Shown: one piece after another, positions 12,201 through 24,101 of the stretch | Layout: each line of letters begins with the position of its first letter | Numbering within the stretch: position 1 is the first letter of the stretch | Assembly (NCBI GenBank): GCA_023159155.1 | Contig: JAJNNX010000031.1 | Span: forward strand, 372,001-436,000 | Reading direction: 5' to 3' | DNA length: 64,000 nucleotides | DNA from: Ustulina deusta | Taxonomy: Eukaryota > Ascomycota > Sordariomycetes > Xylariales > Xylariaceae | The notes under the pieces: model-generated | What the model was told of the DNA's origin: nothing | What the model saw: the letters and a program-made list of their open reading frames with translations, nothing else | Database searches by the model: none | Position numbers and translations under genes: made by a program

Positions 12201-12652
12201 ACCTAATAGGGCTGTTAGGAATCGAACCCGACTCACGATGACTCTGCGGTCTGAGTTAGATATTTGTATTCGCTCTATTTTCAAAAGGCATAACCTGCTA
12301 GCTGGGGCTAAATCCCTGAATATGCCCTCCTTAGTAGCGAACAGATTCATTGTTTCTCATACCCTTGCATTAAGCCGTCTCTCATTCCCTCGACGTTTCC
12401 TGACGTCTATCTTGGCTCATCACCCATCCCCATATCAAAACTACATCTCGTATTTGGTTCTCATGACCGAGATATGTATCGTAAGAGCTCAGGTCTAGTC
12501 GAAAGAGAGAAAGCATCAAGCCCCAGGCCAGGGATCTAACTTAAGAGCCCCCTCTGTGGCCTGCCCCGTAGGATAAAGAAATAACGGGAATAAAGAACAG
12601 CATTACAGACTGAAGAAAGAAACGAGGCAATTAGGCTACTCTACTACGAAAT
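9237..12652. other. Intergenic, about 3.4 kb, no convincing gene
   Basis: Only short open frames are present and none resembles a known family. A tRNA-like B-box with poor context occurs near 12200-12235 (see rejected items). The minus-strand frame at 10459-10695 has a protein-like stretch (AVVNLYELNVEPYFNLV) but lacks a start, a partner exon or a family, and may be a remnant. Confidence 0.4.
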
Positions 12653-13917
12653 TTAATACAGGACTGAGCGCCTGAGTTTGTATTTATCGTCCACAGCATT
12701 GCCCACGTCTGGTTTTACACCATCATATTTCCTCGGAGGCTCAGCAGCATTAACGGCAAGGGTGGTACAAACACAGGTCCCAGGCGGAACAACTGTAGAG
12801 ATGGATACCACTGTGGTTGTGACAACGTCCGTAACAGTCTCGGTGATAACGCTCCCAACGGTCTCTGTTACGGTCGACACAGCCGGTAGGGGAGCAGTTG
12901 GATTGGCCACGGTCATGGTCAGTGTCGTGACCTGACCATTGGAACCCTCTCCGCCCATGGTGACAGTGATAACTGTCGGAGTGGAAGAGGGAGTTGCGGA
13001 GGCGGGAATAGTAATCGTGCTTATTACCGTACTCGCTTCCGGTCCTTCTCCCACGGTGATAGTGACGACAGACACCACCGGTGTGGCTGTCGGCGCTGCA
13101 CCTGTTACGGTTACAGCGCTTGTGAGAATCGTGTCAGAAATAGTCATTGTGATGACTGAGACGATTGGTGTGCTAGGCTCGACCGCATCAACTGTAATTG
13201 CGACACCTGTCTCGACAGGTGGTGAAGAACTGAGAGAGGCCAGTACCGATGAAGAAATAGCTGATGCCTCTGTGACAGGGCATACAGTCGTCGTCACCCC
13301 AATTACGGTAGTGACTAAAACTGTCGATACTCCTTCTGGCAGGGAAGTTGGAAGGGAAGTCACTACTCCTGTCCCCGAGATAGCTGGGCAGTTAGTGACA
13401 GTGGACGCACATGAGATAATGGTCTCGATAGAGGTTGCAGATATCGTCAGAGTGGTCAGGTCTGCCACAGCGAGGGTTGTGGATGTGTTTGCAAACGGCG
13501 GGATGGTCGAGCTAGCTAATATGCTGCCAGCAACTGTCACATTGTTTATTGGATTACTGGTAACGGCCGCCGACAAAGCCGCTATAAAGACAGTTAACAT
13601 ACTGCAAAATAGACTTCTTGTTTGTTGTAGATCTTACCATCTTTTACAGCGTCCGTGGGAGAAGAAATCGTAGTGTTAATCACAATTGAAGAGGTACTGA
13701 GAGAAACATTGGCGCTGCCAGGGAGTGCTGATGTCTCAGTAGGTTCGACGACGGCGATAATCGTGCTGTATGCTGAAGCACCAAGGACGCCTGATGCTGT
13801 TGCAACTGCTATCGTTGATGAGTTGGCAAATAAGAACTGCTTAGGTGGCTGACGGCGGGCTTGGCTCCCCCCTATCAACACCACAGCAGTGAAGATACGA
13901 CAATTTGAGAATAGCAT
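12653..13917 (-). CDS. Secreted Thr/Ser/Val-rich wall-type protein
   Basis: Two exons, 13917-13638 and 13581-12653, join in phase across a 56-nt intron (GTAAGATC donor, TTATAG acceptor) to 402 aa. The N-terminus MLFSNCRIFTAVVLIGGSQA is a plausible signal peptide. The mature protein is dominated by Thr, Ser, Val, Ala and Ile, with repeated short units alternating Val/Ile with Thr (VITVTM, TLTMTV, VTETVG, TETVTDVVTTTVV) separated by Pro-rich joints such as ASATPSSTP and TAPLPAVS. Such composition implies heavy O-mannosylation and beta-rich repeats, as in fungal adhesins and wall proteins. A few cysteines lie around residues 150-200 and in GTCVCTTL near the end. The C-terminus is charged (KYKLRRSVLY), so there is no GPI signal. 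No named family is recognised. Confidence 0.65.
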
Positions 13918-16900
13918 AATGAACGAAAAATTCCTAGAGTAATATCCAGTCAAGGAGTGGCGAGAGAGGAATGAAAGAAGCAGGCGACCGAGCGCTAACG
14001 AAACGGAAAACTAGAAACGGCCGAAATAACAGAACAGACCAGGAGGGACATTTAAGAGAGATTTAGGGTTGGTAACGAAGGTTTTTTTAAGTCGAGGGGA
14101 TCCCCTTCTTTTGAACTGAGATTTCTCTCTGTAACGTGAATAGCCTCCCCTTTGAAGCTATCGGTAGAGTCATACTTCAGTAGCCCCTGCTTGTGATGGA
14201 GACCGGGGTTGATACATACCTAGTGTCTATCATCGTGGTTAGGTGACCTTACAAACATAGGTGGAGCGTGCAAACTACTAGTAGCCTCGAAAGTTCGTGT
14301 CTTACTAGATTCGGAGAAGGTCTGTTAGAGATTCGCACGGGATCCGGAGTTGATCCTGGACAATATCGGACGAGACCCTCGCCTCTCCTGACGCCGGGAT
14401 GAGACTGGAGATCTAGGGAACGGCGGAATCTCATATCGTATAGATCACAACGGTGGCCATTCCACCGCTATTGGTTAGCCAAAATCTCAGCCAGCTGAGG
14501 TATAAGTCCAACGTTTTCTTTAAAAAAGGTTCTATCATATGTTCTTGGACTGGCATAGCAACGCTAACGTCGTGGATGCCATCAACGTTTAGGTGTATAG
14601 TTTGTGTTGACTAAGAGCCGCGCGAGCTATGGCTGCGTGCTTGTGGTCCTAAGCTCATAGCTAAGCGAGGAAGATATGGTGACTCGATACACCCATGGAT
14701 CCTGTACTGACTAGAACATACTCCGATAATACACAGGCGAAGCTCGCTGGTAGTGATCGGTGATCCGATTTCAGAGGCTGATAATGCCAAGAGGCTGCAA
14801 GCTTACTTCCGAGAACTCAAGTGTAATGAGACCAGTAAGTGGTATCATAATGGGGAATGGCTTCCTTGGTGATTCATGCGCCATACAAAGGATAATACCC
14901 AACCAACTTCAAGATCACGGTAGAGCGCACCTACACCTGTCTATATCTCGCTATTTTTCCCATTTCTAGACACCAATCGGAGACGTTAGCGACAACATTA
15001 GCCAATTAGTGCATCTTAGCGCCTATTTAGTGTATGGTCAACGATAAGCGAACTTTCCTTGGCAGCGCCGAGGAACTGCGCCTCTGTTTCAGCAATCTTC
15101 TCCTCGCTGACCCGTCGGACGAAACCAGCAAGCATTTTGGTTCACCAGCTTTTCAAGTCAATGGCAAGCTCTAATATCCTAGTTGCTTTAACCCCTTCTT
15201 ACAGGGGTTTGGGATCCTTAGTCAGGCTTCCAACCTCAGCTATCTGCGTTCTCTATCTCCTTTGCCAGCTTGAGACAGTGGCTGTGCTCTCACACTTCCG
15301 AGACGGCGTTAGAGAGTTATTATCAGGATCGATACGCTGCCGAAAACCAAGCAGTTGCGGAGTGCTGCTTCTCGGCACAGAAAGTTTCCAGAAGGAAATG
15401 CCTAAGCCAACACTTCCCCCATCTAGAGACTTCCAAGGCTTTCCCGCTTCGGGAACGGTGTGCTGGCTTCATATACCACCACCAGCTTGGGTGGGAGCCA
15501 GGCACCTGTTAAAAGACAGCTTCTTACTGCACAGTCGATTCTCACTTTGGGCTGCATACAGCCACCCGTCTCACACGCAACCTTATCCTGGCGATATGCG
15601 GAGGCTAGACTTGCAGAGTAGTTAATGTTACTTGACTTCCGGATATGGAGTAACGTGTTCGCAGTAACAGGTTTTCCGCAGTTCGTAGAGGCTGCCGATA
15701 ACAGGTTCGGATATACTGCAGCTCCTTCGCTACAAGACAGTCATGGGCTTTTACTAGTTCTATGACAAAATAAGGATCAGTGTACCAGGAGCTGTTTAAT
15801 ATTGAGCTATGATCCAATTCCCTATGGCCGATGTTTGTGGTATTTGGGAATGATGGACTTGGCGCGTTCATGGAGACAAAGTCTTGGGCCATGTAAAGAA
15901 TTTACGCGTATATGCGTGCTATACTTTACAGCCATTCGTGAGCTGGCAGTAACTTTACTCCCTCGGCCACTCTCATCTTTGGCCCACATGCAGCAACGCT
16001 ACTGCTCCTCGCTCTTCCTATCACTACCACTCGCTGATACTACATCAGGAATCAAATGCCGTGAGTACAGATCAGTCCTGTAGGGGTTCCTTATCTTCTG
16101 TTGAATTGATCGGCCTCGGAAATACCCAATCAGATCGTTCACGCGTACGGAAATCCTCGTATCACGAATAGCCACGTGAAGACATTATGGGGATGCCATG
16201 GGCCTGTCCGGTTGGAGAGGGGTCGAAATCAACTACATATTTGAATAGACGAGGCTCCTCCTTCGCTCATCTCTCTTTATCTAAATGAACTCACCACCAG
16301 AAACTTAGATGAAATCCGAAAATGCCCTATGGTGACGCTATACGACGTTCTATCAGTTGAGTCATTTGAGGTTATTTCATGTACTCCTCAAGGACTAATG
16401 AGACTGATACGACCAAACATTGACAGTACCTGTCACTGAACCTGCGAGCTATGATGTGAAGCTCAAGACGTCAGGCCATCTCAGCAGGTTATGGTCTCAT
16501 CAGCCCAACACAGTCGAAGGGGATAATTAATCCATGAGCTACAAAAATGTTGCTAGCGAAAGCATTTCTCCAATATGGCTGAAAGGATGAAGGTATCAGC
16601 CTTCTAAACACTGCCGATAGAAGTGCCTATCTAACTAGTTTCGCTTATGCAGTTCTTCTTCGACCCTCTATCCCAAGATCTTCGCCATTAAGCTGGTCCC
16701 CCAGAGAAGGGACAGACTCGGCAACGCCCGCGACGAAGTAGCACGGATACAAATTAGACGAAAGGTCACATTCACAAATACCTAGTCGAAATATCTACAA
16801 CTCATTAAACTATAGGCGTCGAAAACACTTAACCCAATTTATTAGACAGGATACTGTACTTTACTAGGCGAGTAAACCGCTGACAGCTTACGCCTTTTGC

Positions 16901-19803
16901 CGACACCCTGGAATGTCCAGAAATGTCGAGAATATCAATGAAGATTCGGGGTCGCCTCGGTGGACTTGCGGTACATATGAGCAGCTGCCATGTTCTCGAT
17001 TTATTCCCTGACTAGGATTCACTGGCCTTGGCTCTCCATCACCAGTCAATTACGTCCACACCACCCTTCCTCTGAGACTCGATCGCTTATCGAATACCGT
17101 CCTTCATTCCTCACAAATGATCTCAGACCGAGGCCTTAGTTCCTTCGAACTATTCAGTTTCCCAGGGCCTGCTAGAGAAGACTGAGGAACATACCACGAC
17201 CCTCAAAGATCTATACGAAATATGCAATGTTGGCCTGTGATCCATAACTCGGCTGTTCTGCGGAGTGATGCATCCATAGCCGGGCTCCGTGACGCGCTCA
17301 AGTGCATACAGTTGCATACATTTTAGTCACAGAGATGCCGCTTTTTCTCCTGCCCCGAACGGTCGCTATTGATGATACCTGCTCGGGCGAAAAGCAGGCC
17401 GAGGCCGGATGCCTCAGAGGTAGAATATGACCGGGGTAGAGGGTGCAACGTAACAAGTTCCCATGATCTTGGCGTATGGGCCTTTTTTTGGGCAACCTTA
17501 TGTGGACTTTATCCTTTCCGAATGAGGAAAGTATCGTCGTGTTGGGGTTGGGGGAGATTCGACAAAAACTCATCTTACGCTACGCTATGAGGGGAATATG
17601 AGCTGTCCCTAGGCCTCTCCGCACCTCGTCACCCTTTCTTGACCAATTACTCTCAAGAGCCGCAGATCAAGCGCTCGCGTGGGCAAGCGAACCCTGTCAC
17701 CTGCGTGGCTTGCGCCCATGGGTACAAAAAGACAGGTGCTACCTATGACGAGGGTCGGCCATATACGCTCAAATAAGGTCAGGACCTCGTGGTGTCTTTA
17801 TGATCGTCGAGAGATCATGAAACGTAAGAACCGGGTCGTCATGGGAGACTCACGCGCGCAGACGCACCTTACGCCAAGCCGTTTCCCCAGATTTCTGCCC
17901 AGATACTGACTTCTTCATAGGCTTGGCTGAGCGGCTTAGCGAAACCCGGGAAGAGGCAGGGAGGCATGGGGCTCAGACAAGCTACCCGTGTTTGGTCTAG
18001 TTTCGCATAGCACGGCCAGCACAGGCCAAGGACTACCGATGATGCCACACTGCGCCAAGTCGCCGAGAGGCTGGAAATCACTCATTTTCTTTGGGTCTCC
18101 TAGCCAGAGAATTCGCATTGCTAATTGGCAGACATGTCTCGTGCGGCTAATGCTTAATATAGGAGAGGAGCTCGCGAGTTTACGATATGTTGTAACACTA
18201 GGTAACGAATAACAAATGCGTCTGTTTGCGTCACCGCGAAGTAAAGCCGGCGCCCCCATGCCGACCGGGATCTCCTTCTAACAACTAACATGTTGTTTAT
18301 CGAGGTAGATCATCGGTAGGGTTCTCCCATCTCTCTTCGTCTAAGTCTGAACGAAGCTGTAACAGAGAGGATCCGAGGCCACCCTGATCTGGGATTTGCT
18401 CCGCGTAGCCAGCCTATGATGGGGGAACGAGAGTTGGCAATAGCACGAGGCGGGAGACATGCTCTAGGGCTCCCGGGACCTGCATTGTGGCGGCCACTCG
18501 CTTCTCAAGTACCGAAAGTGTGACGAGCTTTAACTTTAAGCCTGTTTTCTTGCCTAATCCTCATAAGGATTACCTACAGGGAAATCTTGGGCCTTGTTCC
18601 CTGCTTCTATGCCTTGTACACGAGTATATTGCGCATGATCCTTGTGTCGATATATGAGTTGTTCCGCACATGTATAGGCAAGGCGCCCTCCTAACAGTAC
18701 TGTTTTCTTGGCCGAACTACCTATAGAATAGCAAGACGCCACATACCCAAGCGCCATCGGTAGCACGAAGATCCACGAAATCTCCGAAGCCTCAAGGCCG
18801 TGCGTGCCGTAGTGCTTTTGTCCGGCGCCTCCATTGTTCATTCGCCTTCTAATTACGCACCAATTTCCGGATACAGACAAGAAATATGATGACTATTGTG
18901 TCCCCAATCAGCCCGCATGAATCTATGGGTTGGTATCTTCCAATGACAAGTGTGTACGCCCGATTTCCGGTTGCCGGGAGCCATTCCATTCCATTCCATT
19001 CCCAAGACCGTTTCAAATTCCGATGTGGTTAGACCGTGAGATGCTATCCAGCAAAGCCTATCACATGAGAACCACCAGATTATTTACGGCCAGCTCGACA
19101 GCTTGGCTCGAGTGTTCTCCCTAGCTTCTCTGTAGGTAGATGTATTTCCTTGCGATTTACCTACCTGAGTAGTGGTCGTTGGGCGGACATAAGGCCGACT
19201 CCGGGTCTGATTGTCTGCAGTACGACCATTTTCACTCATGCCAATGGCGTCACGACAATCTAAGGGAGACATCATCATTTCCCCCCGCGAACGGGCCGCT
19301 CAGCCCCTAAGTCTTCCAGGCCAGTGGCTGCTATAATTTGCAAAGTATCGTTTCCCTCGAAGCCAAGTCGGCTCCAATGCTGCAGGTTGCCCCCCCTTGT
19401 AGAAAACCATTCCACGATGTCTCTCCCATAACATTCTAGCCGACTTCTTCGGGTCGCATGACTTACAATCCTGCCCTGTCACCAGTGTTCTAGGGTGTAG
19501 CTAGCCTTCGTGACCCTTTTCTTGTCTAAGAAACCTTCCTTATTCGTCCTGGCCATCTGACCGCACACGGATAGTACCAGCGGCTTGTTATGTACGGTTT
19601 GATGTTAAGGTTTGTTTACTTCAAGCTTGACAGTATAATAACCTATGCTTCATTCCCGCTTATACTCATCTCATCTCGACGTTATCCCATACCCACTACT
19701 TGTATATACAAGGTACTGGTAGTCTGATAAACTCAGACGTCTTACCATAAGCCAGGCAGCTACCCTACCTTTTCATTGTCCGGGTCTGCAATCGTCGTTC
19801 ATT
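13918..19803. other. Long gene-free interval, about 5.9 kb
   Basis: No intact gene is supported. Base composition is mixed, not the extreme AT of strongly RIP-mutated DNA. Scattered frames of 60-190 codons occur on both strands, without starts, introns or family character. On the minus strand at 15060-15520, fragments in different frames separated by stops (GAWLPPKLVVVYEAS, FVRRVSEEKIAETEAQFLGA) look like an eroded gene. Short direct repeats occur, such as four CCATT units at 18981-19000. The last 200 bp are the promoter of the glutaminase gene. Confidence 0.45.
15060..15520 (-). pseudogene. Possible eroded protein-coding remnant
   Basis: Reading the minus strand downwards from about 15515 gives a protein-like stretch (GAWLPPKLVVVYEAS). 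Further pieces follow in other frames (AFPSGNFLCREAALRN, LELAIDLKSW), then FVRRVSEEKIAETEAQ, interrupted by several stop codons. The composition of the pieces (charged helix-like segments, no low complexity) resembles former coding sequence. No family could be named and no functional exon model can be drawn, so this is a weak call that could still be chance. Confidence 0.2.
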
Positions 19804-22184
19804 ATGGGCTTCAAGGACGCTCTAACCGGAGCGTTTCTCTTCGGGGGTCTCGCCTTCGGGGCATCCACATTCTCTCCGGCTAGACCACCTGCGATACCGC
19901 TTGCTGTTAAGGCACCCTACCTAAACACCTGGCTGAATGCTGGAAGTGATGGTGGCAACGGCGGTTACCTTGCCGGCGAATGGCCTGTTTTTTGGACGTG
20001 CGTTCCCCGTTCCTGCTGAGGCCATCTAACATAGACCTGACTTCATCGCATAGGCAACATGTCACGGCCTGGACAGGTATGATTCGAGTTGATGGGACTG
20101 CATACCAATGGATGGGCGCGGTACCAAACTCCCTGAATGTGAACCAGACTGAATTCTCCTACACATCAACAAGAAGCAATTTTGTCATGAACGTTGGTGG
20201 CAAGGTGGAGATGAGCATCACTTTCCTCTCCCCAGTGACGCCTAACGACCTGAAAAGGCAATCTCTGACCTTCTCGTACCTCGACGTTGGCGTCCATTCT
20301 CTTGACGGCGCTAGTCACGACGTACAGTTGTATGCTGATGTATCTGGTGGTAAGTGCGAGCCTAGCCTCCCTAATCTACCCTTGTACTCACCACGCAATC
20401 TTAGAATGGGCGTCGGGTAACCTAAATGCTGTTATTGAATGGGATTACGGAACGTCTGATGGCGTTGCGTATCATAAATTCTATCTACAAAACCAGACCG
20501 AGATTTCGGAGTCAAGTGAGCTGCCGAACTGGGGCACTTTCTACTGGTCTACCGGTGACTCGGACGGTGTAAGTTATACGAAGTTCATGTCTCCGCTGGG
20601 ACTCCGCATAAATCGTCTCGTGCCACATGAGCGCTAACGTGTCTTGCAGCTCACCCACCAGACTGGTTCCGATGTTGTTGTGAGAACTGCCTTTAAGGAT
20701 AACGGTTTTCTGGCGAACACTATAGACACCGACTTCAGGGCTGTAAACGACAACTGGTAGGTCAAGACTCCGCCTACGCTCAGTTTTCTATCTCAATCTA
20801 ATTTGGTTAAAGGCCTGTATTCGGATTCACTAAGGATCTCGGATCCGTTGGAGGGAGCTCAGTCAACACTCTGTTCACTATCGGTCTCACCCAGGACAAT
20901 GCTATTCAATTATTAGGAGAAGGCTCTGGCCTCACAACCTACCCATCTTTGTGGACAAGCTACTTTGACTCTGATCTAGCTGCTGTAAGCAAATATTAAG
21001 ACCCCTTGCTGGGAGCTATCAACATTGCTAACAAAATGTCTCAGGTGACCTTTTTCTATAATGACTATGGTACGGCTGCTGGCTTAGCCACTGAGCTTGA
21101 TAATAAGGTGGCGTCAGATTCCCTCGCTGCTGCTGGTCAGGATTACTTGACCATTACTAGTCTCAGCGTCCGACAAACTTTTGGTGCTTTACAATTCACG
21201 GGAACTGACTCGGACCCCCTGGTCTTCCTGAAGGAAATCAGCTCGAATAGCGATATTCAGACCGTGGATGTCATCTTCCCTGCGATACCCCTGATCTTGT
21301 ACACCAACGCCACCCTTCTCAACTATCTCCTGAAGCCCCTGTTCCTCAACCAAGAGAACGGACACTACCCTAATACAAACGCCATTCACGATCTTGGCAC
21401 CTTCCCTCTGGCTAAAGGGTATCCTGACGGCACGGACGAACCCCAGCCTCTTGAAGAGTGTGGCAACATGATCATCATGGTTCTCGCGTACGCGCAACGA
21501 ACCGATGACACCGCTTACCTCAACCAGCATTACAAGATTCTGCAGCAATGGGCCGGTTACCTCGTTGACGAGTCTTTGATCCCAGCGGATCAGATCTCAA
21601 CGGATGACTTCGCAGGCTCGTTGGCCAACCAGACCAACCTGGCGATCAAAGGCATCATCGGATTGCGCGCCATGGCCGAAATCTCGAACTTGACGGGTCA
21701 CGCCGACGATGCGGCCAGCTACCTGAAGACGGCGACTTCGTACATCGACCAGTGGCAAGGCCTCGGCATCAACAGCGCGGCGGACCCTCCACACACGACA
21801 TTGTCTTACGGAGACGAGAGCTCTCACGGCCTGCTCTATAACCTGTACGCCAACTCGCTACTGGGTTTCGGCTACGACTTCGTCCCCCAGTCCGTCTACG
21901 ACATGCAGAGCGACTTCTACCCGACCGTGGCCCTCGAGTACTGCGTACCCCTGGACACGCGCCACACCTACTCGAAGACCGACTGGCAAATGTGGACCGC
22001 GGCCATCGCCTCTGAGAAGACCAGGGACGATTTCATCTCGCGCATCGCCAACTGGATCAACGTCACGCCTACCAACAGGGCATTCACGGATCTCTACGAC
22101 TGCTCCTCAGGCGACTACCCCGGCATAACGTTCACGGCACGACCCGTCCAAGGCGGTAACTTCGCGCTGTTGGCGTTGCCATGA
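19804..22184 (+). CDS. gtaA: Extracellular glutaminase A-type enzyme (GtaA family)
   Basis: Hydrolyses L-glutamine to glutamate and ammonia outside the cell. Six exons, 19804-19997, 20054-20349, 20405-20568, 20650-20756, 20813-20984 and 21045-22184, join in phase to 690 aa, about the length of Aspergillus GtaA. The N-terminus has a hydrophobic signal (ALTGAFLFGGLAFGAS) followed by the conserved opening RPPAIPLAVKAPYLNTWL. Domain order fits the family: an N-terminal DUF5127 region (WTGMIRVDGTAYQWMG), a central DUF4965 and a C-terminal DUF1793 (YPNTNAIHDLGTFPLAKGYP, MPMEECGN-like PQPLEECGNMIIMVLAYAQ, YGDESSHGLLYN). There are many N-glycosylation sequons, as in a secreted protein. The family name is firm; glutaminase activity is inferred from relatives. 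A TATA-like TGTATATACA lies at 19701-19710. Confidence 0.93.
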
Positions 22185-24101
22185 GAGGCGTTGGATTTCC
22201 GAGTCGCGACTTTCCTCTCCCGAGTTTTCTCTCTTTTCCCTAAGCGAATTCCCACGCTATCCGGGCTTGACCGATCGGGTCTTTTCAATTATCCCTCAAA
22301 CTTTCGGGGCTCAAAGTTCTTCCCGATGCCCTAGTATCTCTGTCTATGCCATCCAAGATCACGCGCCCTGGTCATCTCAGCGTCGTCATTGGGTTTTCGC
22401 GACTCATCGTGTCCGTTCGTGCCCGCTGGGAATCCTCAGTTATCATTGCCAAGGTCTGGGAACGGCTATTATTAGCCTTTCGCCTACTTGATGATTCCCT
22501 CTACACATGCCTGCCCGGCATGGTGTAGATGTTCGTCTCGTATCTATGCACTTATGAAGCCATCTCATGTCCGTCACCACTGCATAAGCATCGCCGCAAT
22601 CATCATGTTGCATTGCATATTCCCACAGTAGCATCTTGGTTGACATCACAAAGTCATACACCACACATGAACGAACCCACACGAGCGACTCATAATTAGC
22701 TAGCGTCAAGTAGATAGCCATGAGATTTGATGATAACATCAGATCTCATCATGAAAAACATAGTGTATCCTAGGTATCTAATAAGACGTACCTAAGTACC
22801 TATCAGTCATTACCTCACTCTCCGTATTTTTCAAAGGTGGCAGAGCAATGTCGGTAGAGTTCGCGAATTTGCATTCGCGGCAACGGAGATAGACCGTCAT
22901 CAGACCAGGGGCGCCTGCACTCTGCAAGCAAGACGAGATAAGAATAAGCACAGGTCATGATGTCTACATTCATCCATTGTGTTCGTCACGAGCGAGGGGA
23001 AGGGCACAAGAGGATCTCCTCGTGGGAGGCCGTATTTTCGACCCGGTATTGCGCTACACTCATCTACCAGGGGTGGTAGCGGTTTCTGCTTTCCCTTTAA
23101 TCAGATACCATGCAGCAGATCCAATACACACGTCTTGATTGACAAACGAGTGGGCACAATTGCGCTTCCTCGAGAGCGGGCGGGCAATGCGTTCTCGAAA
23201 AGCAGTATTTCCTTCCTCCCGTTGAGATGTCGTCAATTTTTACAACTTCTTAAACGGTATTGCCTAGGCGGTAGTAGTCTAGTGTGTATCCACGACTTTT
23301 TACGAGGTTTTAACTGCAATTCTTTTTTGCCTTTTAATCTCGCTTCGAGAACAAGCTTTTTTCTTTCGTCTGCCCGCCTCCCCCCCCTGCGTCTATCTTT
23401 TCTTCCCTGGCCCTTGTTCCCATCAAACGCACATGAACATTGTGCACATGCATATTTCCCCATGGAGTCAGTCTCCGAGACTGATCTGTCGCATGAGCGG
23501 CGACCTATAGTAGTCTGAGTAAGACGTCTAGGCCGCATGAAGTACGACCTCGAAGTTACCCGAATAGAATTTAAATCTCTGGAACCCTGCCCTGATAAAC
23601 CCCAATCTGTCCAGATCTTGGGGGGGAAATTAGGAATGTCTCTAATATCCTTGCCTGTATGTTATAGCGTGAACCATATATAGAGTGACAAAAGTCTATG
23701 TACCTGCATATGGCCCCAAGCAGTTGCATAGCCATGAGATAGTAGTAACCTTGATTTAGGTCGGCACAAGGTGCTTTTGTTTATATAATTATTAATTCAT
23801 CGTGCATGTATTTACCTTCCTGTCGCACATTGACTTCCCTCTCTCGCATTTCGCGTGGACATATCCTTTCGTGACTTTGCTTCAAAAGCTTGCTTTTTTT
23901 TCGGTTTATCCATACATCTACACTGGCATAACTGTCTGCAGCTACTCTACATCCTTGCTTACGATATTCATACAATCTGTCCTCATAGACCGCATCCTGG
24001 TGGCGTATACGCTTTTGTCCCGGACCATGGCTACTCTGGGGGAAAGGAAGAAAGGAAACATGGCCAATACATGAGGATATACCCATCTCGTCTGGTCTCA
24101 A
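22185..24101. other. Intergenic between convergent genes, about 1.9 kb
   Basis: The glutaminase gene (plus) and the ceramidase gene (minus) converge here, so both terminators must lie in this stretch. No gene is seen. The long plus-strand frame at 22979-23518 lacks an ATG at its beginning and is rich in low-information Ser/Phe/Arg, so it is not called. Intergenic ACCT/AGGT motifs cluster near 22770-22805. Confidence 0.45.

Noticed and set aside
12181..12260. tRNA-like B-box on the minus strand (GGGTTCGATTCC near 12222-12233) with a possible anticodon stem
   Set aside because: No matching 5' acceptor strand or D-arm is found upstream, and the putative anticodon stem has only four pairs around an eight-base loop. 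It is a fragment or chance.
15059..15625. 188-codon plus-strand open frame
   Set aside because: No ATG at its beginning, no family character; it lies over minus-strand fragments that look more protein-like.
13918..19803. Transposon or RIP-degraded element in the gene-free interval
   Set aside because: No terminal repeats, reverse transcriptase or transposase motifs were recognised, and the base composition is not strongly AT-biased. A database search could still reveal one.
22979..23518. 179-codon plus-strand open frame between convergent genes
   Set aside because: Starts with a non-ATG codon, is rich in Ser/Arg/Phe typical of translated pyrimidine-rich DNA, and has no recognisable domain.
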